Origin: Caenorhabditis elegans
Taxonomy: Eukaryota > Nematoda > Chromadorea > Rhabditida > Rhabditidae
Direction of reading: 5' to 3'
DNA: 64,000 nucleotides
NCBI RefSeq assembly: GCF_000002985.6
Contig: NC_003281.10
Location: forward strand, 12,710,001 to 12,774,000
Numbering within the stretch: the first letter of the stretch is position 1; the number at the start of each line of letters is the position of its first letter. Position numbers and translations under genes: made by a program. Below the pieces are notes generated by a model. It ran no database searches. It saw only the letters and a list, made by a program, of their open reading frames with translations, and was not told the origin of the DNA. Below are positions 13,501-28,500 of the stretch, one piece after another.

Positions 13501-16500
13501 CACCGCTCAAACGTCAGAAGCTCACCGGAACTGCAACGAATTGGAGTGATTATGTTCCGCGACACGTTGTTGAAAAGATGGAAGAATCGAGAAAAAACCA
13601 GCTGGAAATTGTTCGAAGGCGATTTGAGATGATTCGTGCTCCGATTATTCCACTGGAAATGGTTGCGCTGGTTCGAGAGGAAATTATTGCAGAATTTCCA
13701 CGTTTGGCTGTGGAAGAGGACGAGGTTGTGCAGGAGAGGCTTTTGGAGTATTGCGAGTTGTTGGTGCAAAGGTAGAATTTTGAAAATTATTACTTTGCTT
13801 TTTTTTAAACCAAAATTGGCCCAAAACTACCGAATTTCGTAATGAGACATTCTGAAAGCTTCTCAAAAAAAAAGTTTTGGCCGCTCAAAGTTCGGGAAAA
13901 TAAGGCCCATTTTCAGCTGAAATCAAAATTTTTTCCAACTTCTCGGTGTCGCAACGTCTGGAACTAAAATTTTGGAAAACGAGAAATTTTCCATTTTTTG
14001 CAAGCTGAAAAATCAAAGTTTTTTTTTCCTCAAAATTGGACAAACAAAAAAATTTTTTTTTGAAAATTGATCGAAAAAATTCAAAATTTCTATAATTTTT
14101 CGATTTTTTAAATAAAACTTTCATCATTTTTCTTCCAAATTTAGTTTTCTCGATTTTAACTTTTTTCAAAAAAAAATTTTTTAATACGAAAAAAATTCAA
14201 TTTTAGCTCTAATTCTTTTTTAGACCCAAATTGGTCCAAAACTACCGAATTTCGTAATGAGACGTTCTGAACATTTCTCAAAAAAAAGTTATGACGGTTC
14301 AAAGTTCGGCAAAATAAGGCCCATTTTCATATAAAATCAAATTTTTTTTCTAACTTCTCGGTGTCACAACGTCTGGAACTTAATTTTTATTTAATTATTA
14401 CTTTTCAATAAATATTGTGGTCTTTTATTAGGCGTTTATTTGTTGATTTAAGTACATTTATGGTCAAGTGGGGCCCAAATAAAAGTTACATTTTGTGCCC
14501 ACATGACCATAAATGTACTTAAATCAACGAATAAACGCCTAATCAAAGGCCACAATATTTATTAAAAAGTGTTGAATAAATAAAAATTAGGTTCCAGACA
14601 TTGTGACACCGAGAAGTTAAAAAAAATTTTGATTTTAGCTGAAAATGGGCCTTATTTTGCTGAACTTTAAACCGCTATAACTTTTTTTTGAGAAATTTTC
14701 AGAACGTCTCATTACGAAATTCGGTAGTTTTGGACCAATTTGGGTCTAAAAAAGAATTAGAGCTAAAATTGAATTTTCTTCGTATTAAAAATTTTTTTTT
14801 TGAAAAAAGTAAAAATCGAGAAAACTAAATTTGGAAGAAAAATGATGAAAATTTTATTTAAAAAATCGAAAAATTATAGAAATTTTGATCGATTTTTTCG
14901 ATCAATTTTCAATAAAAAATTTTTTGTTTGTCCAATTTTGAGGAAAAAAAAAACTTTGATTTTTCAGCTTACAAAAAATGGAAAGTTTCTCGTTTTCCAA
15001 TTTTTTGATGTGGATTTTTATGAGAAAAAATATATAATGTCACAAAAAATAGATTATTATCTAAAAATCGAAAAAATTAAATTTTCCAGTTTTCAGGAAA
15101 AAAATCGTTAAGAAATTGTTTTTCCATTAAAGGTGGAGTACCGAATTTTGAGACGCTGCTTTTTTAGACCCAAAATGGTCCAAAACTACCGAATTTCGTA
15201 ATGATACGCTCTGAAAAATTTTCAAAAAAAAAGTTGTGACCGCTCAAAGTTTTGGAAAAATGGCATATTTTTAGCTAAAATCTCAAATTTTGGCAACTTA
15301 TCGGTGTCGCAGCGGTTGGAACTTAATTTTTATTTAATTGTCATTCATTAATGCATGTTTTGGCATTTCATTATGTGTTATTTCGTTGATTGAGATGCTT
15401 TTTGTGCCTGCATCGACCAAAAAACCATCTCAATCAACGAAATAACACATAATAAAATGCCAAAATATGCATTAAAGGATGATAATCAAATAAAAATTAA
15501 GTTTCAACCGCTGCGACACCGCTAAGTTGCCAAAATTTGAGATTTTAGCTAAAAATGGTCCATTTTTCTAAAACTTTGAGCGGTCACAACTTTTTTTTTG
15601 AGAAATTTTCAGAGCGTCTCATTACGAAAATTGGTAGGTTCGGACCAATTTGGGTCTAAAAAAGCAGCGTCTCAAAATTCGGTACTTCACCTTTAAAGTT
15701 TTCAATTTAAAGTATAAATTATCCAATCAAAAATTGACGAAAAAATTTTTTAAAAATTTTTTCTTCCGAAAAAAAAATTAATTTTAATTTTTGTTAGATT
15801 CGGAATGTACGTCGAACCAGTGCTGACCGATGCTTGGCAGTGTCGTCCATCATCGTCTGGTCTTCCATCATATATTCGCAACAATTTATCAAATATCGAG
15901 CTGAATTCTCGTTCTCTTCTCCTCAACACCTCCACTAATTTCGATACCCGAATGTCGATCTCACGTGCTCTTCAATTCCCAGAACTCCGTCTGATCGAGT
16001 ACGATTGTGGAAAGCTTCAGACGTTGGCTGTTCTGCTTCGTCAGTTGTACCTGTACAAGCACAGATGTCTGATCTTCACGCAAATGTCAAAGATGCTCGA
16101 CGTTCTGCAGACCTTCCTTTCTCATCACGGTTATCAGTATTTCCGCCTCGACGGTACCACTGGTGTCGAACAAAGACAGGCGATGATGGAGCGGTTCAAC
16201 GCGGATCCCAAGGTGTTTTGCTTCATTCTGTCGACGAGATCCGGTGGTGTTGGAGTCAATCTAACCGGTGCTGACACTGTGATCTTCTACGATTCGGATT
16301 GGAATCCGACGATGGATGCTCAGGCTCAGGATAGATGTCATCGTATCGGACAGACGAGGAATGTCTCGATTTATCGATTGATTTCCGAGCGAACAATTGA
16401 GGAGAATATTCTGAGAAAGGCAACACAGAAGCGGCGACTTGGAGAGTTGGCAATTGACGAGGCTGGCTTCACACCCGAGTTCTTCAAACAATCTGACAGT

Positions 16501-19500
16501 ATTCGGGATCTTTTTGATGGAGAGAATGTGGAAGTGACTGCTGTGGCAGATGTTGCGACGACGATGAGCGAGAAAGAAATGGAGGTTGCGATGGCAAAGT
16601 GTGAAGATGAAGCTGATGTGAATGCGGCGAAGATTGCGGTGGCCGAGGCGAACGTTGATAATGCGGAGTTTGATGAGAAATCATTGCCGCCGATGAGCAA
16701 TTTGCAAGGAGATGAGGAGGCTGATGAGAAGTATATGGAGTTGATACAACAGGTAAAATTCGGCGGAAATCGGAAATTTTCCCATTTAGAATATCAAATT
16801 TTGCCCGATTGTGTCGTTTTTTGATTTTTCGATTTATTCGATTTGTTTTTGAGGGAAAATCGGAAAAATGTTCAGAAAATTAACCATAACATGTGATCTT
16901 TTTAAAATCTTAGCGCAAATGTCTTCTAAAAAATAAAGAATGACCAAAAATTTTAAGCTAATTTTTGAAAAACCAAAGAAAAAATTTAGATTTTTCGATG
17001 TTTTCCGAGACAAAAAGACAAAAACGGAAATTGTCGAAAATGAATGAAATTTTTAATTTTTCAGCAAAAAAAAAATAGTACTTAATTTTAAAAAATGTGA
17101 TCATTTCGGTAGGAAAATCTGGAAAAATCGATTTTCAAACAAAAAAAAACCGAGCCTCTACAATCTTTTTTTTTCCCGAAATCTCCAGAACTTCTCACAA
17201 TAACAACTATATAAATTTCAAAATTTCAGCTCAAACCAATCGAACGATATGCCATTAACTTTCTTGAGACACAGTACAAGCCAGAATTTGAGGAAGAATG
17301 CAAAGAGGCAGAGGTATATTATTCCATTCATCTGACTTTTTTTTTTTTTTTTTAAATTTAAATTTCACCAAATTAATTACAGGCTCTTATCGACCAAAAA
17401 CGCGAAGAATGGGACAAAAATCTCAACGATACCGCCGTCATTGACCTCGACGATTCGGATAGTCTGCTGCTCAACGATCCTTCGACTTCTGCCGATTTTT
17501 ATCAGAGCTCAAGTCTTTTAGACGAGGTACGCGATCGTCGTCGTCGCAGCAGCAGCCTTCTCCAAAAAGCCGCTCAAAAACCGGCAAAAAAGCCTCAAAA
17601 CTTCCAAATTCGTGCTCGCTCCCCGTCTAAGCGTAAATCTCAGGCTCCTTCCTTCGATCCATATGTTTCGTACGCACCGCACGCGCTCGCTTCTCCCCCG
17701 GATTCCCCGCGTAAGAGAAGATCACGTGGTGCGCGTAGTTTAGGTAGTGGTGGTGGTGGTGGTGGTGGTAGTAGATCTGTTGGAAGACCTGCCCGCCGAT
17801 CAGTGAAGAAAGAAGAATCAGATGATGATGATGAGGATTATTGCCAAGAAGAGGAAGTGAAGCGAAATCCGGCAGAAAAGGTCCCGCCGAAAAGAAAACG
17901 AGTTGTGTTTGTGGAACCTCCAGAGGTGAAGCCGCCGGAGCCGAAAAAACGAGTTGTTGTTCCTGCTCCATCATCATCATCATCAGCTCTAACTACTCTT
18001 CCACAACAAGGACCGCTGATTTCGTTGCCAAAAGCTGTGCCAGTTGTACCTCGGCCCCAACAACAAGCACCACCACAGCTCATCAAAAAGCACCAGCAGA
18101 CTCTGATGCCTGTGAAGGTGCTCAAGATTAGTGGTGGTGGTGGTGGTACTCCAGGACCATCCAGTGTATCGCCAGGTCCATCAATCCTCCGAAGAACCGT
18201 TGTTCCAGGCATAGGCGCTGGTGGTGTTGGACGCCTACCGCTTGTCAGAATGCCTGTTCGCCCTCCATTTCCTGGCTCGCAAGCTCCTGCTCCACCGCTG
18301 AGAAGTGGTGTTGCTCCAACAGCTCCTGCAGCAGCTCCACGCCAGTTCGTCGTTCCGTCGTCGAGAGTTCGAGTTATCACGACGAGAACTCCGGTCGCCA
18401 CCACCATGGTGCAACAACAACAAAGCCCGAGCCCGTTGATGTTTCCAGTCCGGGTTGTGCAAAGGCCCGGGCCATCTGGACCACCACCACCTGGACCTCC
18501 AGATCGCCCAGGATTTGGAATCTATGAGAAGCCGAGATTCTCACTTGGATCACGAAGAAGCCGTGGAGATTCGGGCCCGGAAGATCCGGCGCCACCACAG
18601 CCACCACCACCCACCACTTCTAGGCCACCGCCACAAGCCTAGGCGCTAGGATTTTCCTTTTTTTTTTGTTGATTTTTGCTCTTTTTTTGCTCTCTCATGA
18701 TTTTATAATCTCATTTTGCTTTAATATTTCCATTTTTTTGGATGTGTGGAATTTTTTTTTTTGAAAATCGGGAAAAAACGAAAAATTTGAACTTTTTGGT
18801 GATTTTCAGAGAAAAATCCGTTTTTAAATGAAAAAATCGGAATAATTCAGATTTTTCGAAAAAAAAAACCGAGAAAATTTCAAATTTTCAGTTTTTTTTT
18901 TCAAAAAATCGAAAAAAAAAGTAAATTTTCAGAATTATCAGCCAAGTTTTTGCGATTTTTTGAAAAATTTCAATTTTTGGCAATTTTTGGGAAAAAATCA
19001 ATTTTTAATTCAGAAAATTGGAAAAATTAAGATTTTTCGAAAAAAAAAACGAAGAAAGTTTCAAATTTTTAGCTTTTTTCAAAAAATCGAAAATCGGAAT
19101 TTTTTTAATTTTTCGAATAAAAAAAATCGAAGAAATTCCAAAACTTTGCGTTTTTTCTTGAAATTATCTGAAAACCGGAATTTTTTTTCAAAATTCGCCA
19201 TTTTTTGCGAATTTTTGTAATCTTTTTCCGAGAAAACTCGATTTTTTAAATCTTAATAATTCAGATTTTTCGATTTTCTTTTGTTCCAAAAAGTCAAAAA
19301 CCGAACAATTATTTATTTCAAAAACTCTAAAAATTTTCAATTTTTTGGAAATTTTCGGGTATAAAAAAAACCCATTTTTAAATCAAAAAATCGGAAATTT
19401 TTGTGATTTTTCGATTTTTTTCACTCCAAAAAAATTCCACACAGCAAAAAATAAACTCCGCGCATTTTTGAGCGCACCTTTCAATGTTTTAATTCTTATC

Positions 19501-22500
19501 ACGACGTCAAAATTCGGTTATTTTTCACACACACACATTTTCCTCCCGAGCGGTTCTTTTTTTCATGAGTTCTCCCATGTTTTGTTTTTATATTTGAGAC
19601 ATTTTTTTTTGTTGATAAGTTTCAACTTCTTCTTCTTCTTCTGACTATAAACGTTTTTCTCCATGTTTTTTGCCTGTTTTCTGCCGATTTTTTGACACCC
19701 AAAATTTTTTTTCATTTTCGCTCGAAAATGCACGTCGTTGGCTCTAGCTTTGGCAAGTTTTTAACACTGATTTTCTGGTTTTTTTTTTTTTTTGCAGAAT
19801 TTTTCAGAGATAGGGGGCTCATTCCAGCAGGGTTTCCCACTATATTTCGCATTTTTTCCAAAAATTTTTGTATTTTCAAAAATTTCCAAAAAGAAAGGGG
19901 TTTTCTTTACCAAATTTTTCTCGCCACTTTTGGCTTAATTTTGGCTTTAGAGATTCGATCGAAAAAATTGCGAAAGTGGCGAGAAATCTCACTGGTTTGA
20001 TGTTTGACCCCCTACTATAGAAAATTTGAAAAAAAAAAAAAAAAAAAAAAACTAGACGAAATTTGTGGAAATCTTGCTGGAGTTTGACGAGTCGATGGTG
20101 GATTTTTCTTGAAACGAATGAAACGGTGATTTTGGATCGGAGAAATATGGCGAAAAATGGTGAGAAATGACGAGGAGGAGGAAGAAGCTGAAAATCTGGA
20201 GGAACAAAAATTGTGTGGAAGTCTCGGGAAGAAATTAGAATTGAAATTTTAAAGTGTTCTGAGAATTTTTTGTGTGAAATTTTTTTAAATCTGTAGATCA
20301 AATATCAAAAAAAAAAATCAGAACTATTACGTGTTTATCCACAAAGATGAGAAAAATCGCCATATCTGGCGCGCAAATGAACCCGCGGGAAGAGACAAAA
20401 CTACTGTAGTTTTTAACCAATTTGTGTAGATTTACGAGCTATTGCGTCATCGAATTGAATTTAATTTTCAGGCGTTTCACACGTTTTTATATTGAAATTT
20501 ATCTATTTATTGAATCAATCTTAAAAGAAAACACAAAAAATTTTTTTTAAAAATTGCGGCTCAAAATTAAATTCAATTCGATGACGCAATAGCTCGTAAA
20601 TCTACACAAATTGGTTAAAAACTACAGTAGTTTTGTCTCTTCCCGCGGGTTCATTTGCGCGCCAGATATGGTGATTTTTCTCATCTCTGGATAAACACGT
20701 AATAACATTTCTCGGCACAATAAATTTTTGCTGAAACAAGTGCGCGCCTTTGAAGAGTACTGCAATTTCAAACACGGTTTTTTGGTTGGAAAGCACAGTA
20801 CTTTTTCAAAGGTGCACACCTTCTCGAATTTCTCTTCGTGTCGAGACCAAGAATGCCATTTTTCGATTTTTAAAAAATCAAAAAAAAAATTACCTTTTTA
20901 AAGGTGGAGTACCGAAATTTGAGACTTTGTTTTTTTCGGCCCAAAATGGTCCAAAACTACCGAATTTCGTAATGAGACGTTCTGAAAATTTCTCAAAAAA
21001 CAACGTTATGGCGGTTTAAAGTTCAGCAAAATAAGGCCCATTTTCAGCTAAAATCAAAATTTTTTCCCAGCTTCTCGGTGTCACAACGCCTGGAACCTAA
21101 TTTTTATTTATTCATCACTTTTTGATAAATATTGTGGTCTTTTATTAGGCGTTTATTTTATTGATTTAAGCTTATTTATGGTCTTTGTGGCGTTACATTT
21201 TGTACCCTAAAAACCATAAATGTACTTAAATCAACGAATAAACGCCTAATCAAAGGCTACAATATTTAGTAGAAAGTGATAAATAAATAAAAATTAGGTT
21301 CCAGACGTTGCGACACCGAGAAGTTGGCGAAAACTTTGATTTTAGCTAAAAATAAGCCATTTTCCCAAAACTTTGAGCGGTCATAACTTTTTTTTGAGAA
21401 AGAAATTTTCAGAATGTCTCATTACGAAATTCGGTAGCTTTGGGCCATTTTGGGCCGAAAAAGCAAAGTCTCAAATTTCAGCACTCCAACTTTAGCCTTT
21501 ACCTTGGTGAAATTTTTTAATCTGTAGTATACTTTATTTTTGGCCGACTTTTTGAACACAAATTCGGTGTTAGTTTAAAAAAACAATCAAAACTAACATA
21601 TTATCCAGACGCGAAATTTTTGTCGGTTTTCTTCGCGCCAAAAAGTACGGTAACAGGTTTCGGCACGATACATTTTTGTTAAAAGGTGCTGCTCCTTTGA
21701 AGAGTGTCTAATAATTTTCAACTTTCGTTTCTGTTGGAATTTTCTTCAATTTTTCATAGATGTTTTCGATGAAACAAAAAATTAACACAAAATCGTCGTG
21801 TCGAGACCCGAAAAAATTTTGCGTCTGTGCAACAAACCCGGAAAATTAAAGTAGCATATTGATCCAAATTGCCGATTTGCCGGAAATTTTGATTTTCGGC
21901 AATATACCGATTTGCCGGAACATTTGATTTTCTGGAATATACCGATTTGCCGGAATTTTTGGTTTTCGGAAATTTGCCGGAAATTTAGAATTCCGGCAAT
22001 ATGCCGATTTGCCGGAAATTTTGATTTTCGGCAATATGCCGATTTGCCGGAAATTTTGATTTTCGGCAATATACCGATTTGCCGGAACATTTGATTTCCG
22101 GCAATATGCCGATTTGCCGGAATTTTTGATTTCCGGCAATATGCCGATTTGCCGGAAATTTTGATTTTCGGCAATATACCGATTTGCCGGAACATTTGGT
22201 TTCCGGCAATATGCCGATTTGCCGGAATTTTTGGTTTTCGGAAATTTGCCGGAAATTTAGAATTCCGGCAATTTGCCGATTTGCCGGAAATTTTGATTTC
22301 CGGCAATATGCCGATTTGCCGGAAATTTTGGTTTTCGGAAATTTGCCGGAAATTTAGAATTCCGGCAATATGCCGATTTGCCGGAAATTTTGATTTCCGG
22401 CAATATGCCGATTTGTCAGAAGAAATCGTTTGTCACCCACACGTGTATTGATTTGATTTTTCTAGATAAAATTCTACGACGAGCTGGACGATATCATGCC

Positions 22501-25500
22501 AATCTGGCTTCCACCATCACCACCAGATTCGGATGCGGATTTCGACTTGAGAATGGAAGATGATTGTCTCGATCTGATGTATGAAATTGAACAAATGAAC
22601 GAGGCTCGCCTACCACAAGTTTGTCATGAAATGAGACGTCCGTTGGCTGAAAAACAGCAGAAACAGAACACGTTGAATGCGTTTAATGGTAATATTTTCA
22701 AAAAAAAATTTTTTTGAAAAAATTCAATTAAATTCGATTTTGAGCAATTTTTATCGTGAAGATTGCATAATTTTGAGATTTTGCGCCAAGATTTTTGTTA
22801 AATTGAAAAAAAGAGATGTGCGCCTTTATGGAGTACTGTAGTTTTGAAAATTGAAATTACAGTACTCTGTTTAAAGGCGCACACATGTATTACGTAGCGA
22901 AAAGAAAAGTACAGTAATTAGTTAAATAAGACTACTGTAGCGCTTGTGTCGATTTACGGGCTCTGAATTTTATATGAATTTTTGAAAACTAGAAACATCT
23001 CAAATTGCATAAAATTACCATTTGAACCTCCCGCCAAGTGATTTTGTTCGACGGGGCGCGCTTGCACGTTTTCTATTTTAATTTAATTCAATTTTTTTTG
23101 CTTAATTCTCACCGATTTTTCATGTTTTCAGTTTGATTTTGATGGAAATTTGGAGACAATATCAACATAAATGCTTTTCAATCGAAAATGTGCATTTATA
23201 TTGACATTTTCTCCGAATTTCCATCAAAATTAAACTGAAAACACGAAAAATCGGTGAGAATTAAGCGAAAAAATTGAGTTAAATGAAAATAGAAAACGTG
23301 CAAGCGCGCTCCATCGAACAAAATCAATTGGCGGGAGGTTCAAATGGGAATTGTATGCAATTTTCAAAAGGTCGTATAAAATTTTGAAGAAAGCAAATTA
23401 AATTTAAAAAATCGAGCTCGTAAATCGACACAGGCGCTAATTTTCAAAAAAATAAAATGACACCCAAAAAATCATAAGAAAATCATAAATAAATATTACG
23501 GGAACACAAAACTCAGAGAACCCGTATTGCACAACATATTTGACGCGCAAAATATGAAATATCTCGTAGCGAAAAGAAAACTACCGTAATTTAAAAACAT
23601 TTAAATGACTACTGTAGCGCTTGTGTCGATTTACGAGATCTCGATTTTCTAAATAAATTTTTTAAAAAATGATGTCAGCGATATTCCATTTGACTTTGTT
23701 TCTTCGTATTATTTTCTCATTTTTGCTTGATTTTATTTAATTTTATAATTTTATTTAAAATCAAGCAAAAACGAGAAAATAATACGAAGAAACGGAGTTA
23801 AATGGAATATCGCTGACATAATTTAAAAAAAAAATTTAATTAGAAAATCGAGATCCCGTAAATCGACACAAGTAGTCATAGTACAGTAGTCATTTAACTA
23901 ATTACTGTACTTTTCTTTTCGCTGCGAGATATTTCATATTTTTATTCATATTTTTATTTATTTTCATATTTTTATATATATATATATATATATATTTCTT
24001 GGCGTTCTAATGCAGTTTCTCTCAATTAATTCCAGACATTCTATCGGCAAAAGAAAAGGAATCGGTGTACGATGCGGTCAACAAGTGCCTTCAAATGCCA
24101 CAATCCGAAGCGATCACAGCAGAATCTGCAGCGTCTCCAGCATACACGGAACACTCATCATTCTCGATGGATGATACAAGCCAGGATGCGAAGATTGAGC
24201 CAAGTTTGACTGAAAATCAACAACCCACCACCACCGCCACTACTACTACTACAGTACCCCAACAACAACAACAACAGCAGCAGCAAAAATCGTCGAAAAA
24301 GAAGAGAAATGATAATCGAACGGTACGGAGGTTACTAGCGAACAATTTCAAGAAATTTTGAATTTGTGAAAATTCAATTCCGGCAATTTTTCGATTTGCC
24401 GGAACTTTTAATTTTCGCCGAATTGTCAATTTGCCGGAAATTTTGATTTCCGCCGAATTGTCGATTTGCCGGAACTTTTCATTTTCGGCAAATTTTCGAT
24501 TTGCCGGAACTTTTAATTTTTGACAAATTGTCGATGTGCCGGAAATTTTGATTTTCGACAATTTGCTGATTTGCCGGAAATTTCAATCCCAACAATTTTC
24601 CGATTTGCCGGAAATTTCAATCCCAACAATTTTCCGATTTGCCGGAAATTTCAATCCCAACAATTTTCCGATTTGCCGGAAATTTCAATCCCAACAATTT
24701 TCCGATTTGCCGGAAATTTCAATCCCAGCAATTTTCCGATTTGCCGGAAATTTCAATTCCGGCAATTTTTCGATTTGCCGGAACTTTTCATTTTCGGCAA
24801 AGTGTCGATTTGCCGGAACTTTTCATTTTCGCCGAATTGTCGATTTGCCCGAACTTTTAATTTTTGACAAATTGTCGTTTTGCTGGAAATTTTGATTTTC
24901 GACAATTTGCCAATTTGCCGGAACTTTTAATTTTTGACAAATTGTCGATTTGCCGGAAATTTTGATTTTCGACAATTTGCCAATTTGCCGGAACTTTTCA
25001 TTTTTGCCAAATTGTCGATTTGCCGGAAATTTTAATTCCGGCAATTTTGCGATTTGCCGGAAATTTCAATTCCGGCAATTTAAAAACACTAAAAACCAAA
25101 AATTTTCGGTTTTCCCGTTTTTCGATGTTTCAGCTTTTCTCAAAAAATTGCGATTCCCCGAAAAATCGAAACAATTTTCGGGGTTAAAACCGGGAAATTC
25201 CTAAATTCCTATTTAAAAGAATTGAAAAAAAACTCTCAAAATTCCAGGCTCAAAATCGAACAGCTGAAAATGGTGTGAAACGAGCGACAACTCCACCACC
25301 ATCATGGCGTGAAGAGCCAGATTATGATGGAGCCGAATGGAATATAGTTGAAGATTATGCACTACTTCAAGCAGTTCAAGTCGAATTTGCAAATGCTCAT
25401 TTAGTCGAAAAATCGGCGAATGAGGGAATGGTGTTGAACTGGGAATTCGTGTCGAATGCCGTTAATAAGCAGACAAGATTTTTCCGCTCGGCCCGTCAAT

Positions 25501-28500
25501 GCTCAATTCGATATCAAATGTTTGTTCGGCCAAAAGAGCTCGGACAGTTGGTGGCTTCTGATCCGATTTCCAAGAAAACGATGAAAGTCGACCTATCGCA
25601 TACTGAATTATCTCATTTGAGAAAAGGACGAATGACTACGGAGAGCCAATATGCTCATGATTATGGAATATTGACTGATAAGAAACATGTGAATAGATTT
25701 AAAAGTGTTCGAGTGGCGGCAACACGGAGACCTGTTCAGTTTTGGAGAGGCCCTAAAGGTAGAGGAGGATGGCTTCATAATAGTCACTGCAACTTTTTCC
25801 TCACGAGGGACGAGAAAAAGTGGTTTCTAGGCCATGGCCGAGGTGCCGACAAGTTTCAGCGGCCATTTATCTTGCTTTGTTTTCCGCCCGTTTTCTTTCG
25901 TTTTTCACCGATTTTTTTCGTTTTTTCTTAATAAAACTGATAAATAAATATTTTTTGCAGATGCTAAAAAAATTTCCAAGTAAAAAAATCATGTATTCAG
26001 TGGGCATGCAGCGGTGAAAGTGGGCATTGTAATATGATGGATTACGGGTATACAAAACCTAAACTTTTTCTGAAACATGATACATGTGCTGCTTAAATGC
26101 TGAGACTACCTGATTTTCATAACGAGACCGCTGAAAAAGTTTTGAGGTTTCCAAAATTCAACTTTTTTGGTGAAAAAGTCGAGATTTTCGCACAAAAAGT
26201 TGAATTTTGAAAACCTCAAAACTTTTTCAGCGGTCTCGTTATGAAAATCAGGTAATTTCAGCATCTAAGCATCATATGTATCATGTTTCAGAAAAGTTTA
26301 GGTTTTGTATTCCCGTAATCCATCTATTTACATTGACCACTTTCACCGCTGCTTGCCCACTGAATACATAATTTTTTCACTTGGAAATTGTTTTAGCATC
26401 TGGAAAAAGTATTTATTTATCAGTTTTAATAAGAAAAAACGGGAAAAAGCTGTGAAAAACAAAAGAAAACAGGCGGAAAACAAAGCAAGATAAATGGCCG
26501 CTGAAACTTGTCGGCCCCTCGGCCATGGCCTAGAAACCACTTTTCTTCGTCCCTCGTGAGGAAAAAGTTGCAGTGATAGTCTAAAATTCGGAGGAATTTT
26601 TTAAAATTGGAAAAAATTGTTAAATTTTTTTTTTCTGGAAATTGGAAAATCACAAATTTTCGATTTTTGTTTGTTAAAAAAAAAAAGAAAATTGGCATAA
26701 TAAAACATTTCTTTTTTTTTTGAAAATTGGGAACTTCTTAATATCAGATTTTTTAAGTAAGATTTTTTTGATTTTCCGGAAATTCGGAAAACCTGAAAAT
26801 TTTCAACATTTCAAAATAAAAATTTCCGTTTTTTTTTTCTGAAAATCTCCAACAAAAAAAGGTCAAATCGTCAGAATTATTGTTGGAAGTGGCGGTTTTT
26901 CACGATTAGAGTTCAGTATTTTTTCTTCTGAATTTCAAATTTGAAAAAAAATCGAATAAACTGTAGAAAAATGATAGAAAATTAACAAAAATTCTGATTA
27001 AAGGTAAAGGGAAAATAGACCGTAATGACCGAATATAACTGTTGAAAATATCAACAAAAAAAATTCTGAATTTTTTGTGACTTTTTCAATTTTTCAAGAA
27101 TAAAAAAAACGACCGAATAAAATATTTGAATTCCCGCGCAAATGAGTGACTGGTTCTGGCCAATTTACAGTCTTTTTATAAAAGAAAAAATCTAGAAAAA
27201 CCGGCGAATTTAGCCAGAAAACGCAAAAAATTAAAAATGACGTCACTCATTTGCGCGCGGAATACAAATTTAATTAGGCCGTTTCTTTGATTTTTGAAAA
27301 ATTGAAAAAACCATTAAAAAATTTAGAAATTTTTTTGAATTTTTTACAGTTTTTTATTCGGTCATTATGGGGTTATTCAAGTAGTGTCGGAAAATTAAAA
27401 AGTGTAGAAAAATTACGTCACAACTCTGTATTCAAGTATATAAAAACATGTATTTAAATACATTTTGCTACATTACTTGAATAACCCCATTAGGGTTTAT
27501 TTTCTTTAGAGCAAAAAAAAACATGTTTGGCTCTACTCCACCTTTAAATGAAAAAATCGACAATTTGTGATTTTGCAATTTCCAGAAAAAAAAGAAAAAA
27601 GTTGCTTTTTGGAAAAAACCAAAAAAAGCCATTTGAAAAATTTTATTTTCCAAAAAAAATTATTTTGCAGCTCTAGAATCTCGAAATCTGCAATCTCTAA
27701 ACGGCGGAATGCCACCACGACACGAGTCGAGACTCGCCGAATTCGACGTAAAAACCAATATTCGCCTGGACGCCGAGGACATTGTCACAATGTCCGACGA
27801 GTCGATTGTCGCCTATGAAGCGAGCAAGAAGAAGCTACTGGCCAGTCGTCAAACAAAACCCTCACCACGTCAAGATGTCCGATTCCATACGCTGGTTCTT
27901 CGGCCGTATACCGTACCTGTGACAACTGAGTACTCGGCTGCACCTTCTCGTCGTGAAATGCGCATCGCTGTTCCACCGCTTCAGCCTTCGGCTTTATCTA
28001 CGATTTCCTCAGTTGCTGCTGCTGCCACGTCTGGGCCACTACCATCAATTCAGCATTTGCAGTCGTCGTCTACGGGCTTGGGATCTCAGCAAAATTTGCA
28101 AAATTCGCATAATTCTGAGCAAAGAAATAATGTGCAAAATATGCATCAAAATCAATATAATTCAAGTCAAAATCCGCCAATACCTATCCGACAAATCGGA
28201 GCAGCATCATCACACCAACATGATCAAGGATCTCAGGGGCCTGGGGGAAAACCACAAGCCTATCACCTGGTGCAACAGGGATCACAGCAACAGCAGCAGC
28301 AGCAGCAGCAGGCGACGTTACAGCGAAGAAATGCGGCGGCGGCGGCAGGGTCGAATGTGCAGTTTATTCAGCAGCAGCAGCAGCAGCAGCAATCGGGTAA
28401 AAATTGTATGGATTTATAGGAAATTATATGAATTTGCGCGGGGATAGCCCCGGCGAAAAACGGGAAAAAGCGACAATTTAAAAAAAAATCGTGTGAAAAT

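Noticed and set aside
19692..20301. ORFs of 102 and 141 codons around the poly-T region
   Set aside because: Driven by T-runs (Phe-rich) and mirrored AT-rich DNA inside ssl-1 intron 10; no splice-compatible neighbours.
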